NCBI RefSeq assembly: GCF_013414195.1
Contig: NZ_JAATTV010000008.1
Location: 124,001 to 188,000, forward strand
Direction: 5' to 3'
DNA: 64,000 nucleotides
DNA from: Psychrobacter sp. BI730
GTDB lineage: Bacteria > Pseudomonadota > Gammaproteobacteria > Pseudomonadales > Moraxellaceae
A program made the position numbers and the translations under genes. This document shows, one piece after another, positions 27,840 through 36,441 of this stretch (position 1 is the first letter of the stretch; the number at the start of each line of letters is the position of its first letter). A model generated the notes under the pieces. It worked only from the letters and a program-made list of their open reading frames with translations. It searched no databases and was not told the origin of the DNA.

Positions 27840-28967
27840 ATGCCTACAACCCCAACGTCTACAGCAACTGCCACCCCGCATCGCCTGCCAAATTTTTGTG
27901 CTGGTCCTGCTACTATGCCAACAGCCGTATTAGCGCGCGCGCAGAGCGAACTGCTTGATTGGCAAGGTCGCGGCCTGTCGGTCATGGAAGTCAGCCATCG
28001 TAGTAAAGAGTATATGGCCATTACTGACAAGGCGGAAGCTAAGCTACGCACGCTTATGGAAATACCAGATAACTATAAAGTGCTGTTTTTGCAAGGTGGC
28101 GCAAGTTTGCAGTTTTCTGCGATTCCATTGAATCTGTTAAATGGCGGACGCGGTGACTATTTGACGACAGGAGCGTGGTCAGGTAAAGCAATCAAAGAAG
28201 CTAAGCGCTATGAAGCATTGGGTTTGGGCGAGATTAATTTAGTTGCGACTGGCAAAGAGAATAACTTTACTGACGTACCAGCGCAAAGCGATTGGAATAT
28301 CAGTAAAGACGCCGTTTATTTTCATTACTGTGCTAATGAAACAATTCATGGCCTACAGATATTTGAGCCGCCACAAGTAGATGCGCCAATCATTGCTGAT
28401 ATGTCATCTTGTATCTTGTCGCAGCCGATAGATGTGTCTAAATTTGGCATGATCTACGCGGGCGCCCAGAAAAACATCGGTCCTGCAGGTCTAGTCATTG
28501 TCATTATCCGTGACGATTTGATGGGGCAAGCAAGTGAATGGTGTCCTATGCTGCTGAACTATGAGCATCAAGCTGACAAAGAGTCTATGTCTAACACGCC
28601 AGCGACGTATTCTTGGTACTTAGCAGGGCTGGTGTTTGATTGGTTGGAAGAGCAGGGAGGTGTAGCTGCTATCGGTAAAATCAATCAGCAAAAAGCTGAC
28701 TTACTTTATAAGACAATCGATGACAGCAGTTTTTATAATAATCCAGTAGATTCTAAGTATCGTTCTATCATGAACGTGCCATTTACTTTAGCAGACAGCA
28801 GCCTTTATAAAGTATTCTTAGAAGAGTCAGAAAAAGCTGGCTTGTTAAATCTAAAAGGTCATCGTGACGTAGGCGGTATGCGAGCCAGCATCTACAATGC
28901 CGTACCAATTGAGTGGGTACAGCAGCTGGTTGACTTTATGATTGCGTTCGAAAAAAAGCATGCATAA
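27840..28967 (+). CDS. serC: Phosphoserine aminotransferase
   Basis: SerC converts 3-phosphohydroxypyruvate to phosphoserine with glutamate, in serine synthesis, and also serves pyridoxal phosphate synthesis. NFCAGPATMP, SHRSKEY, GGASLQFSAIPLNL and the PLP-lysine motif YAGAQKNIGPAG are typical, as is the C-terminal GHRDVGGMRASIYNAVP. I choose the ATG at 27840 because AGGA lies eight bases before it, whereas the in-frame GTG at 27834 overlaps that spacing. A proline/threonine-rich tail of about 14 residues precedes the domain. A terminator follows, so the gene is probably transcribed alone. Confidence 0.96.
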   Translation: MPTTPTSTATATPHRLPNFCAGPATMPTAVLARAQSELLDWQGRGLSVMEVSHRSKEYMAITDKAEAKLRTLMEIPDNYKVLFLQGGASLQFSAIPLNLLNGGRGDYLTTGAWSGKAIKEAKRYEALGLGEINLVATGKENNFTDVPAQSDWNISKDAVYFHYCANETIHGLQIFEPPQVDAPIIADMSSCILSQPIDVSKFGMIYAGAQKNIGPAGLVIVIIRDDLMGQASEWCPMLLNYEHQADKESMSNTPATYSWYLAGLVFDWLEEQGGVAAIGKINQQKADLLYKTIDDSSFYNNPVDSKYRSIMNVPFTLADSSLYKVFLEESEKAGLLNLKGHRDVGGMRASIYNAVPIEWVQQLVDFMIAFEKKHA

Positions 28968-29021
28968 GCAAAAGAGTAACCGCTAACGTATAAAGTTTTT
29001 ATATATAAACTGCACATCAAG

Positions 29022-29054
29022 AAGGGCGTAACTAGTCATGGTTGCGCCTTTTTT
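29022..29054 (+). terminator. Terminator of serC
   Basis: The stem AAGG(G)CGTAAC/GGTTGCGCCTT, with one bulged G, is followed by TTTTTT. It lies 55 bases past the stop codon. Confidence 0.75.
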
Positions 29055-29096
29055 ATATTTATAAACAGACAGTTTGGTCATGCTAGCGCGTAGTAA

Positions 29097-29161
29097 TAAT
29101 GGTTTGCCGTGGATATCGCTTAATGCTATCACCATGAAGCGATATCCACGGCAAACCATTA
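29097..29161. repeat. Perfect 25-bp inverted repeat with 15-base loop
   Basis: The left arm 29097-29121 (TAATGGTTTGCCGTGGATAT, then CGCTT) is the exact complement of the right arm 29137-29161. The arms end in TA on both sides. No T tract follows, and the serC terminator is already upstream. This looks like a palindromic intergenic repeat or a tiny element rather than a terminator. It stands about 40 bases before the yejA-like promoter. Confidence 0.8.
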
Positions 29162-29198
29162 GGTTAAAAAACCTAAGTTTGTTATGATAAAATTTTGC

Positions 29199-29204
29199 TA
29201 TAAC
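29199..29204 (+). promoter_or_regulatory. Possible extended -10 promoter of the yejA-like gene
   Basis: TTTTGCTATAAC reads as an extended -10 (TGnTATAAC) 69 bases before the chosen start codon. No good -35 is present. A strong extended -10 can act without one. Confidence 0.4.
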
Positions 29205-29272
29205 GCTGTTTTGCTGTCAGGCTTTACGTTTTGATATTTATATTGGTTAGCATAGAGGTTTATTATAACGTC

Positions 29273-31108
29273 ATGATAATAAAAAACGCCCTGTTAAAAG
29301 CTGTATTGCTAACCATCACCGTCAGTTTGATACCGAGCAGTATCGCTGCACCTATCACGACGACCGCGCTTGGTCACAATAGTCCTACTAAGTACATCGA
29401 TGCACCTTACTTACCTTATGCCAATCCAAAAGCGCCATCAGGAGGTACGCTGTCTCTAGATGCTCGCGGTACGTTTAATAGCGCCAATAAATGGATGACC
29501 ACAGGCGTCGCGATGATTGGCACAGACTATCTGTATGATACTTTGATGACTGGCTCATTAAATGAAGCATTTACCATGTATCCACAGCTGGCAAGTAAAG
29601 TGACATATGATCCAGATGATACCAGCTGGATTATCTATCATCTCAATCCTAATGCTCGTTTTTGGGATGGGTCGGGTGTGACCAGTCGCGATGTAAAAGC
29701 GACTTTTGAGGCGATATTGAACAAAGGCCCCATGTATATTCGCAGTTATCTTAGCGATATCAAAGACATTCAAATCATTAATGATCAACAAGTAAAGTTT
29801 GTCTTTGCCTCTGCTGACAACAAAGAGATTTTACTGACTGTTGGCCAGTTCCCTATATTTGCCAAGTCTTCCATTGATGCCGATTTTGAGAAAATCAGTC
29901 TGTCACCATTGATGGGTAGTGGTCCTTATAAGTTGGGACGCGTCGATGCTGGGCGTTCGGTAAGTTATATACGTGATCCCAATTATTGGGGTCGTGATTT
30001 GATGGTCAATCGTGGCCGCTACAACTTTGATATGATCAAGTTTGTTTATTATCAAAGTGATGAGATTGCCTTTGAGGGTTTTAAATCTGGTCAATACCGT
30101 TTTCGCCCCGAAAATAAAGCATCGAACTGGGTAACTGGGTATAATTTCCCTGCCGTAAAAGCAGGGCTTATCCAAAAAGAGACGATAACCAGTCAAAATC
30201 CAGTACCGATGCAAGCGTTGGTGATGAATTTGCGTCGCCCAATCTTTCAAGATATTAAAGTTCGCCAAGCACTGACAGCTGCTTATGATTTTGAATGGAT
30301 GAATAAAACCCTATTTCATGGGCAGTACGAGCGTTTGCAGAGCTTCTTCCATGGCTCAGAGCTTGCAGCAAAGGGTACGCCATCTGATGCAGAGATGCAG
30401 GTATTGACACCGTTATTGTCTGAGCTTGAACCGACACAGCGCCAAGCAACATTAGCAGAATGGCAGCTACCTACCAGTGATGGTAATGGTTTTAATCGTC
30501 AAGGATTATTAGAGGCGCGTAAGCTGTTATTAGAGGCTGGGTTTTATTATGAGGATATGAAACTATATCAACCTGATGGGTCGCTTGCTCAGATTGAGAT
30601 TTTGATGACAGGCGAGACCATGGGCCGTGTCTTGTTGCCTTATATTCGCAATCTAAAACGCTTGGGATTTGATGCTACTTTGCGCCAAGTTGATGGGCCG
30701 CAATATTATGAGCGTATGCGCCGTTTTGATTATGATATGGTCGTGGACGTGTTTGCTCAAAGTCTATCTCCTGGTGCTGAGCAAGCGGCATTCTGGGGTA
30801 GCGCTGCTGCTGACGAGCCGGGTAATCATAATAGTGTTGGCATCAAGAATGCAGCTGTCGATAAAGTCGTTGCTGCCCTTGGTAATGCTAAAAATCGTGA
30901 CGAGATTGTACTGTATACGCAGGTGCTAGATCGGTTGTTACGCGCAGGGCATTATGTCGTACCGCTATACGGCAAATCTGGCACCAATGTCGCCTACTGG
31001 GATCAGTATCGTCATACCGAAAAACTACCGACCAATGCTGTTGGTATCGATTACTGGTGGGTGGATAAAGAGGCAGAAGGGCGCATTAATAAATATTTAA
31101 AGCAGTAG
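29273..31108 (+). CDS. yejA: Peptide ABC transporter substrate-binding protein, YejA-like
   Basis: This 611-residue periplasmic binding protein belongs to the SBP_bac_5 family. The signal peptide (MIIKNALLKAVLLTITVSL and on to SIAAP) is followed by HNSPTKYIDAPYLPYANPKAPSGG-type sequence and the family block FWDGSGVTSRDVKATFEAIL. YejA and relatives bind oligopeptides and, in enterobacteria, microcin C. I start at ATG 29273, giving a clean signal peptide, rather than 14 codons upstream. The permease and ATPase genes lie downstream, but gloB and a miniature element separate them, which is unusual. The specific peptide substrate is unknown. Confidence 0.88.
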   Translation: MIIKNALLKAVLLTITVSLIPSSIAAPITTTALGHNSPTKYIDAPYLPYANPKAPSGGTLSLDARGTFNSANKWMTTGVAMIGTDYLYDTLMTGSLNEAFTMYPQLASKVTYDPDDTSWIIYHLNPNARFWDGSGVTSRDVKATFEAILNKGPMYIRSYLSDIKDIQIINDQQVKFVFASADNKEILLTVGQFPIFAKSSIDADFEKISLSPLMGSGPYKLGRVDAGRSVSYIRDPNYWGRDLMVNRGRYNFDMIKFVYYQSDEIAFEGFKSGQYRFRPENKASNWVTGYNFPAVKAGLIQKETITSQNPVPMQALVMNLRRPIFQDIKVRQALTAAYDFEWMNKTLFHGQYERLQSFFHGSELAAKGTPSDAEMQVLTPLLSELEPTQRQATLAEWQLPTSDGNGFNRQGLLEARKLLLEAGFYYEDMKLYQPDGSLAQIEILMTGETMGRVLLPYIRNLKRLGFDATLRQVDGPQYYERMRRFDYDMVVDVFAQSLSPGAEQAAFWGSAAADEPGNHNSVGIKNAAVDKVVAALGNAKNRDEIVLYTQVLDRLLRAGHYVVPLYGKSGTNVAYWDQYRHTEKLPTNAVGIDYWWVDKEAEGRINKYLKQ

Positions 31109-31187
31109 ACAGTATTTATATGAGGTTTGACCTTGTGATAACGGACAGCTGAGCCTATATGATATTGCTATCAAATAACAGTTAGAT

Positions 31188-31361
31188 TAGGGCGTGTCCT
31201 CATTTTAAAAATGGTGATAAAAATGAGATAAATTGCCGTCAAACGAGGAAAATAGTGCAGATAATATCGAGATATTGACCAACTATTTGACGATGTTTGG
31301 CAAAATTTAGCTGTTTTTAGCCCATTTAGAGGGCACTCGTTTGAATTGAGGACACGCCCTA
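31188..31361 (-). mobile_element. Miniature inverted-repeat element, copy 2 (174 bp)
   Basis: This copy has perfect 15-bp inverted ends, TAGGGCGTGTCCTCA and TGAGGACACGCCCTA, and the same length as copy 1 but opposite orientation. The outer TA pairs fit a TA target duplication as made by IS630/mariner-like or some IS5-group transposases; the family is inference. It sits between the yejA-like gene and gloB and may stop or start transcription there. Confidence 0.88.
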
Positions 31362-31411
31362 GATAATTCAAAATAACACGTAACAAAAATAACTACCGGT
31401 AAGGATTTAAC

Positions 31412-32191
31412 ATGAGTATCCGTATTCACCCAATCAAAGCATTTAGCGATAACTATGTCTGGACATTGATTAATGAAAATAATAAGCAGGCGATTGTCAT
31501 TGATCCAGGTCAAGCCCAGCCGGTCATTGATTATCTAGAGACGCATGAGCTCGAACTAACATCGATTTGGACGACTCACCATCATCATGATCATATCGGC
31601 GGCGTCGCAGAGTTGCAGGAATCGTATCCGATGACTCATCTGGTTGCGCATAGTGAGCATGGCGTCGATGAAGATCAAACTATCAAAGACGGTAGCACGG
31701 TGAGCGCATGGGGCTGCTCTGCGCAAGTCTGGGATGTATCAGGGCATACCGCTAGCCATATGGCCTATATTTTGGATATCGATGGGCAAAAGCATTGTTT
31801 CTGCGGTGATACGTTGTTTAGTGCAGGTTGTGGACGTGTGTTTACTGGTACGATTGAGCAACTGCATGAGAGCTTTAAGCGTTTGAACGGCTTGCCTCAT
31901 GAGGCGCTACTGTATCCGGCGCATGAATATACGGCCAGTAACCTACGTTTTGGTCTATCTATTGAACCTGACAATGAATCGATGCAGCAAGCCTTAGCAC
32001 GAGCAGAGGTACAAACTGAACAAGGCATGGCAACGCTACCAGTGACACTAGAGCATGAGCGCACGGTAAATGTGTTTTTACGTACACAAGAGCCGAGTGT
32101 AATCGCAGGAGTTAAATCCAAAATGCCTATCGATGATGAGAAGTCGTTAACGGTATTTGCAGCGTTACGTGAGCTGAAAAACAACTTTTAA
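31412..32191 (+). CDS. gloB: Hydroxyacylglutathione hydrolase (glyoxalase II)
   Basis: GloB hydrolyses S-lactoylglutathione to lactate and glutathione, completing methylglyoxal detoxification. The metallo-beta-lactamase motif THHHHDHIGG (about residues 52-61), CGDTLFSAGCGR and YPAHEYTASNLRF supply the binuclear metal ligands and substrate contacts. AAGGA lies seven bases before the ATG. The 259-residue length is typical. It lies between yejA-like and yejB-like genes on the same strand, 103 bases before yejB, with no obvious functional link. Confidence 0.95.
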   Translation: MSIRIHPIKAFSDNYVWTLINENNKQAIVIDPGQAQPVIDYLETHELELTSIWTTHHHHDHIGGVAELQESYPMTHLVAHSEHGVDEDQTIKDGSTVSAWGCSAQVWDVSGHTASHMAYILDIDGQKHCFCGDTLFSAGCGRVFTGTIEQLHESFKRLNGLPHEALLYPAHEYTASNLRFGLSIEPDNESMQQALARAEVQTEQGMATLPVTLEHERTVNVFLRTQEPSVIAGVKSKMPIDDEKSLTVFAALRELKNNF

Positions 32192-32294
32192 AGTAAGTTT
32201 TTAACAAATAGTTTGCTTTTAAGCACCTATTTAATACACCACAATTCGCTGCTGAACGTCATTGCTATCTCTCTTTATTTAGGAAGTCGCCATT

Positions 32295-33365
32295 ATGGGT
32301 CGTTATATCTTAAAAAGACTACTACTGATATTGCCGACACTATTTTTGATATTGCTTGCCAATTTTGTGATCGTACAGGCGGCACCGGGCGGGCCTGTTG
32401 AGCAGCAGCTGGCACTTATTGAGCAGGGCGCAAAAGACAATGCGCTTGGCGGTAATATTGGTGCGGGCAGTGCAGGTGGCAACGACAGTACTTATCAAGG
32501 CACGCGTGGTCTCTCTGAGGAGATGGTCGCTGCGATCAATGCTCAATATGGCTTTGATAAATCCGCTCCAGAGCGATTTTGGCTCATGCTAAAGAACTAC
32601 GCTCAGCTAGATTTTGGTGAGTCTTTTTTTAAAGGGCAGTCAGTGACCGACCTCATCGTAGAGAAGTTACCAGTCTCGATATCGCTTGGGCTGTGGAGTA
32701 CGCTGCTCATCTATATGATCGCCATTCCGTTAGGCGTCTATAAAGCGATGCATCATGGCTCAGGCATTGATAAAGCCACGGCTATGCTGCTAGCGATCGG
32801 ACATGCGATACCTGTGTTTGTCTTTGCAGTGATTTTATTGGTTTTCTTTGCGGGTGGCAGCTATTGGAATATCTTTCCATTACAGGGACTGACGTCCGAG
32901 AATTTTGATCAGCTCAGCGCGCTTGGTAAAGTGAAAGATTATTTTTGGCATTTAGCGTTACCGCTGCTGGCAAGTACTGTAGGCGGTTTTGCGGGTTTGA
33001 CCTATTTGACCAAATTCAGCTTTTTAGAGGAACTGGGCAAACAGTATGTATTGACCGCTCGTGCTAAAGGCTTAGGTGAGCGTCAGGTGCTATACGGCCA
33101 TGTTTTTCGCAATGCGATGTTGATTATTATCGCAGGTATTCCAGCCGCTATCGTTGGTATCTTCTTTGCGGGTAATTTTTTGATTGAGATTATCTTTAAA
33201 CTTGATGGCCTCGGTTTGCTAGGTTTTGAGGCCATTCAACAACGCGATTATCCAGTGATATTTGGCACACTATTTATCTTTACCTTAGTGGGGCTGCTAC
33301 TGCAGTTAATCAGTGATTTGAGCTATCACTTAATTGATCCTCGTATTGATTTTGAGGGGCGCTAA
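32295..33365 (+). CDS. yejB: Peptide ABC transporter permease, YejB-like
   Basis: This 356-residue inner-membrane permease of the DppB/OppB class has the N-terminal helix MGRYILKRLLLILPTLFLI, an extended periplasmic loop, and five further helices. The ATPase-contact (EAA) loop is YVLTARAKGLGERQVLYGHV. It pairs with the next gene to form the membrane channel. AGGAA lies upstream of the ATG, and its stop TAA overlaps the ATG of yejE by one base (TAATG), showing tight coupling. Confidence 0.92.
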   Translation: MGRYILKRLLLILPTLFLILLANFVIVQAAPGGPVEQQLALIEQGAKDNALGGNIGAGSAGGNDSTYQGTRGLSEEMVAAINAQYGFDKSAPERFWLMLKNYAQLDFGESFFKGQSVTDLIVEKLPVSISLGLWSTLLIYMIAIPLGVYKAMHHGSGIDKATAMLLAIGHAIPVFVFAVILLVFFAGGSYWNIFPLQGLTSENFDQLSALGKVKDYFWHLALPLLASTVGGFAGLTYLTKFSFLEELGKQYVLTARAKGLGERQVLYGHVFRNAMLIIIAGIPAAIVGIFFAGNFLIEIIFKLDGLGLLGFEAIQQRDYPVIFGTLFIFTLVGLLLQLISDLSYHLIDPRIDFEGR

Positions 33366-34477
33366 TGTCAAGTAATCAACCTTCATCAAAGAGCAGTCCT
33401 ATTAATAGCGAATCAGATAAAGCGCCAATGCCTGAGCAGCTATCTACCACAAAAAAGCAACGCTTAAACCCTATCTGGCAAGCGCGTTTAAATCGCTTTC
33501 GTCAAAATCGTCTAGGGGTGATATCGCTGTTTGTTTTCGCAGTGATATTTGTTATCTGCATGGCCGCGAATGTCATTGCCAATGACAAACCCTTACTAGT
33601 GCAGTATCAAGACGATTATTACTTTCCGGTATTAAAGGCCTATCCTGAAACGATGTTTGGCGGTGTATTTGAGACCGAAACTAATTATAAAGACCCTGCA
33701 GTGCAGTCGCTGATTGATGAGCAAGGGTTTTATATAATGCCGCCTATTCCGTTTGCCGACCAGACGCCCAACGTCGAGCTTGGTCTGCCTTATCCAGCAG
33801 CACCCAATGCTCAGAACTGGCTTGGCACTGATGATATGGGGCGTGATGTGCTGGCACGGATACTTTATGGTATGCGAGTGTCGTTACTGTTTGGTTTGGC
33901 CTTGACGCTTGCAGGCGCACTGATTGGAATTATCGTTGGTGCGGTACAAGGCTATTATGGTGGCTGGGTAGATCTGGCAGGGCAGCGATTTATGGAAGTA
34001 TGGGGCGGTATGCCTCAGCTATTTATGATTATTATTTTGGTCAGTCTGTTTAGTCCTAGTATTATTATGCTGTTCGCCATGATGCTGTTGTTCGGCTGGA
34101 TGGGTCTGGTTGGTTTGGTACGGGCAGAGTTTTTGCGAGCCCGCAACTTTGACTATGTACGAGCTGCACGCAATTTAGGCGTTTCGGACAGCCAAATCAT
34201 GCTCAGACATATCTTACCCAATGCATTAGCTTCTAGCTTGTCGCAGTTGCCATTTATTTTAACGGCCAATATTATCGCCTTAACCGCGCTGGATTTCTTG
34301 GGATATGGATTGCCGCCTGGCTCGCCGTCTCTTGGCGAGCTAATGGTACAAGGTAAAAATAACCTCGATGCACCTTGGCTTGCTTTGTCAGGCTTCTTTA
34401 GTTTGACCTTTATTTTGTCATTGCTTATCTTCGTTGGCGAAGCGCTGCGTGATGCGTTTGATCCGAGGCGTTCTTAA
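33365..34477 (+). CDS. yejE: Peptide ABC transporter permease, YejE-like
   Basis: This 370-residue second permease subunit of the DppC/OppC class has a charged N-terminus of about 45 residues and a first helix LGVISLFVFAVIFVICMAA. A periplasmic insert of about 80 residues follows, characteristic of YejE. The core then shows NWLGTDDMGRDVLARILYG and the EAA loop YVRAARNLGVSDSQIMLRHI. It overlaps yejB by one base and is followed by yejF one base after its stop. Confidence 0.92.
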   Translation: MSSNQPSSKSSPINSESDKAPMPEQLSTTKKQRLNPIWQARLNRFRQNRLGVISLFVFAVIFVICMAANVIANDKPLLVQYQDDYYFPVLKAYPETMFGGVFETETNYKDPAVQSLIDEQGFYIMPPIPFADQTPNVELGLPYPAAPNAQNWLGTDDMGRDVLARILYGMRVSLLFGLALTLAGALIGIIVGAVQGYYGGWVDLAGQRFMEVWGGMPQLFMIIILVSLFSPSIIMLFAMMLLFGWMGLVGLVRAEFLRARNFDYVRAARNLGVSDSQIMLRHILPNALASSLSQLPFILTANIIALTALDFLGYGLPPGSPSLGELMVQGKNNLDAPWLALSGFFSLTFILSLLIFVGEALRDAFDPRRS

Positions 34478-34478
34478 C

Positions 34479-36158
34479 ATGACTGAAAATATTATCGCCA
34501 CCAAGCAAAACAGCGCACCAAGTCAAAGCCCTAATAGTGCACAAGATAAACTTATGCTAACCGTAGATAAGCTCACTATCACGACGACTACAGGCGTCCA
34601 ATTGGTCGATGCGCTGTCTTATGAGCTACGACAAGGGCGAACTCTGGCCATCGTTGGTGAGTCGGGGTCTGGTAAATCAATTGCCAGTCTTGCGCTATTA
34701 GGTTTGTTACCAGACAGCCTCACCGTTACTGGTGAGGTGCAGCTGGCAAGTACAACAGGCATGTCGACCTTGCCCATAGCGAATGATAAGGCGCGTAATG
34801 CCGCATTACGTGCTATTCGTGGACAGCGTATCGGTATGGTATTTCAAGAGCCAATGACCGCATTAAATCCGTTACATACGGTCGCCAAACAAATTGCTGA
34901 ATCGTTGCGTCTAAGCGGAATACCTAAAAAGCAATGGCGAGACACCAGCATTGCTTTGCTAAATGATGTCAATATTACAGATCCTGCTGACAAGTTGAAC
35001 CGTTACCCACATGAGCTATCAGGTGGTCAGCGTCAGCGAGTGATGATTGCCATGGCATTGGCTCAGCAGCCTGATATTTTAATTACTGATGAGCCAACGA
35101 CTGCGCTCGATGTTACCTTGCAGCATGAGATTTTGGTGCTACTAGATGATCTCAAACGTAAGCACAATATGGCGATGATACTAATCAGTCATGATCTCAA
35201 TCTGGTCAGGCGCTATAGTGATAAGGTCATCGTTATGCGCCAAGGTCAAACGATTGAACAGGGTAAAACATCTTCGGTATTTGATCAGCCTAAGGCCGAT
35301 TATACTCGCACACTTATCAAGCAAGACTTTGGGCAAGCATTAATCATAGAAGACGATAACGCAGATAAACAATCAAGCGTACTAGAAGTGAAGCGTCTTA
35401 ATGTACAATTCCCAATTGAAAAAGGTCTGCTTGGAGGTACCAAGCGCTGGTTCGATGCGGTCAAAGGTGTCGATATGACACTGCAAAAAGGTCAGGCATT
35501 GGGTATCGTTGGAGAATCTGGCTCTGGTAAAACCACCATTGCACTGGCGCTTAGTCAACTACTGAGCAACCAAGCACGTGTGAATGGGCAGATAGTGGTC
35601 AATGATCAAGATATCTCAGGATTGTCCAAAAAAGCGCTACGTAACTTCCGCTCGCAGATACAGATGGTATTTCAAGATCCATTTGCCAGTATTAATCCGC
35701 GTATGACGGTCATGCAAATCGTGGAAGAAGGGCTGCTGGTACAAGGCGTGGATAAAGTTACCCGTCAGCAAGCGGTACTAGATAGCCTTGCTACGGTACA
35801 TTTGCCTTTAGCATTTGCGCAGCGTTATCCGCATGAGCTGTCAGGTGGTCAGCGTCAACGCGTGGCACTGGCGCGCGCACTTATTATGAAACCCAGTCTA
35901 CTTATATTGGATGAGCCTACTTCTGCGCTCGATAGTACCACACAGGTAACAGTAGTTAGTTTATTACGTGAAATCCAAGAAAGACTGCAAGTCAGCTATG
36001 TCTTTATCAGTCATGATCTCAAGGTAGTACGTGCACTGTGTCAGCATATCATGGTATTGAAACAAGGCACTTGCGTAGAGTCTGGACGTACCGAAGATCT
36101 CTTTAATCATCCACAACATACTTACACTCAGCAATTATTAAGGGCAAGTACTGACTAG
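34479..36158 (+). CDS. yejF: Peptide ABC transporter ATPase with two nucleotide-binding domains, YejF-like
   Basis: This 559-residue cytoplasmic ATPase contains two complete ABC domains in one chain, as in YejF, rather than the separate DppD and DppF. Each has a Walker A (GESGSGKSIAS near 70; GESGSGKTTIA near 350), a signature LSGGQRQR and a Walker B (ILITDEPTTALD; LLILDEPTSALD). I start at ATG 34479 (MTENIIATKQ), just after the yejE stop, with CCGAGG upstream; an earlier in-frame start would overlap yejE by 44 bases. It completes the importer whose binding protein lies at 29273-31108. Confidence 0.93.
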   Translation: MTENIIATKQNSAPSQSPNSAQDKLMLTVDKLTITTTTGVQLVDALSYELRQGRTLAIVGESGSGKSIASLALLGLLPDSLTVTGEVQLASTTGMSTLPIANDKARNAALRAIRGQRIGMVFQEPMTALNPLHTVAKQIAESLRLSGIPKKQWRDTSIALLNDVNITDPADKLNRYPHELSGGQRQRVMIAMALAQQPDILITDEPTTALDVTLQHEILVLLDDLKRKHNMAMILISHDLNLVRRYSDKVIVMRQGQTIEQGKTSSVFDQPKADYTRTLIKQDFGQALIIEDDNADKQSSVLEVKRLNVQFPIEKGLLGGTKRWFDAVKGVDMTLQKGQALGIVGESGSGKTTIALALSQLLSNQARVNGQIVVNDQDISGLSKKALRNFRSQIQMVFQDPFASINPRMTVMQIVEEGLLVQGVDKVTRQQAVLDSLATVHLPLAFAQRYPHELSGGQRQRVALARALIMKPSLLILDEPTSALDSTTQVTVVSLLREIQERLQVSYVFISHDLKVVRALCQHIMVLKQGTCVESGRTEDLFNHPQHTYTQQLLRASTD

Positions 36159-36441
36159 TTTAAACGACTTACTGTAGCCACTTAGATTGATCAATCAAAT
36201 TAAGCGACTAAAATAAGCGGCTTGGTATAAAATTGACACATTGCAGTTCATAATAATAGCGACATATTGAAAAGAGCAGTGGTACAATAATTTTAGAGAG
36301 CTGCCCATTTTATAATGCTGTGATACGTATCTTTATACATTCTGGCGCTCGTAAATTAGTAATATTTAACTGGCTGGCAAAAACGGTCTTTAACGGTCTT
36401 TATTGCCGTTAAAACCATCATTAAAAAGGATTTTTGTGCTC

